Part shown: positions 63,736-64,000 of the stretch, piece by piece
Layout of the letters: each line of letters starts with the position of its first letter
Position numbering within the stretch: position 1 is the stretch's first letter
Assembly (NCBI GenBank): GCA_950295325.1
Contig: OX485804.1
Location: 40,362,001-40,426,000 of the forward strand
Direction of reading: 5' to 3'
DNA from: Polytrichum commune
Taxonomy: Eukaryota; Streptophyta; Polytrichopsida; Polytrichales; Polytrichaceae
Length of the DNA stretch: 64,000 bases
The notes under the pieces: model-generated
Seen by the model: the letters and a program-made list of their open reading frames with translations, nothing else
What the model was told of the DNA's origin: nothing
Databases searched by the model: none
Translations under genes and position numbers: made by a program

Positions 63736-64000
63736 AAAAGTGGCAATTATTGTCACTAACTAAGAGAAGATAGTATTCGTGAAAACATCACATTCACTTG
63801 TGACATTTTTTTTTTTTTCTAATTTTTTTTTCTTTCAGGGCCGACTCAATTTTTAGTCTTGTGGAGTGCACTTGAATTTCTATTATCTCAAATACTTGTA
63901 AGTGGAACTGCTATTTTTTTTTATAGCAGAAAGTTTATATTTGCGTAATAATAAAATTAAGTTTAAATTTTCTTCTACAAAATTTTTTTTTCAAATAAGA
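63736..64000. other. AT-rich tail of the window
   Basis: No gene is seen. Several long T runs occur near 63807-63830. Confidence 0.5.

Overview
The window reads as nuclear DNA of a land plant. Three intact multi-exon gene types (an EXORDIUM-like secreted protein, the RNA polymerase subunit RPB5, and a cystinosin-type transporter) have plant-like sequence, canonical GT-AG introns and a telo-box upstream of RPB5. A decayed chloroplast rpoC1 fragment lies in the spacer. The plant is probably not a flowering plant: the EXORDIUM gene carries an extra CUB-like domain, and the long non-LTR element appears to carry two kinds of endonuclease. That placement is inference only. Most of the remaining sequence is transposable-element debris.

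Layout. Positions 1-4894 and 22830-27723 are inverted copies that pair base for base without indels (partner coordinates always sum to 27724). The left arm runs off the window edge. Each arm carries one complete EXORDIUM-CUB gene (237-3103 minus, 24621-27487 plus), so the copies diverge. The 17,935-bp spacer holds nested elements: a TTA-flanked MITE cut by the duplication boundary, a CACTA-like end with an anonymous ORF, an rpoC1 relic, a zinc-finger/AT-hook gene broken by one stop, a 3.5-kb PIF/Harbinger element inside an older MITE, and an AT-rich block of three tandem units split by a MITE with an 8-bp target duplication. From 27.7 to 38.5 kb there are only repeats (a tRNA-derived SINE, a degenerate direct duplication, another CACTA-like end). 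A 5'-truncated LINE-like element fills 38.5-44.2 kb, followed by a Tc1/mariner transposase fragment.

The gene-bearing right part holds RPB5 (46168-48100, plus, 4 exons, 208 aa) and a cystinosin homologue (50473-55597, minus, 8 coding exons, 281 aa), arranged convergently. Both reading frames close exactly through all proposed splice sites. A diverged inverted repeat has one arm between the two genes and the other inside a cystinosin intron. The last 5 kb carry three more TTA-flanked terminal-inverted-repeat elements of 492, 952 and 1848 bp.

The strongest points are the near-perfect inverted duplication with a readable direction of copying, the EXORDIUM-CUB fusion, and the LINE with RT, RNase H, zinc knuckle and a C-terminal PD-(D/E)XK-like region plus an APE-endonuclease remnant. 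Exon boundaries, identities and domain calls were read by eye; no database search was run.
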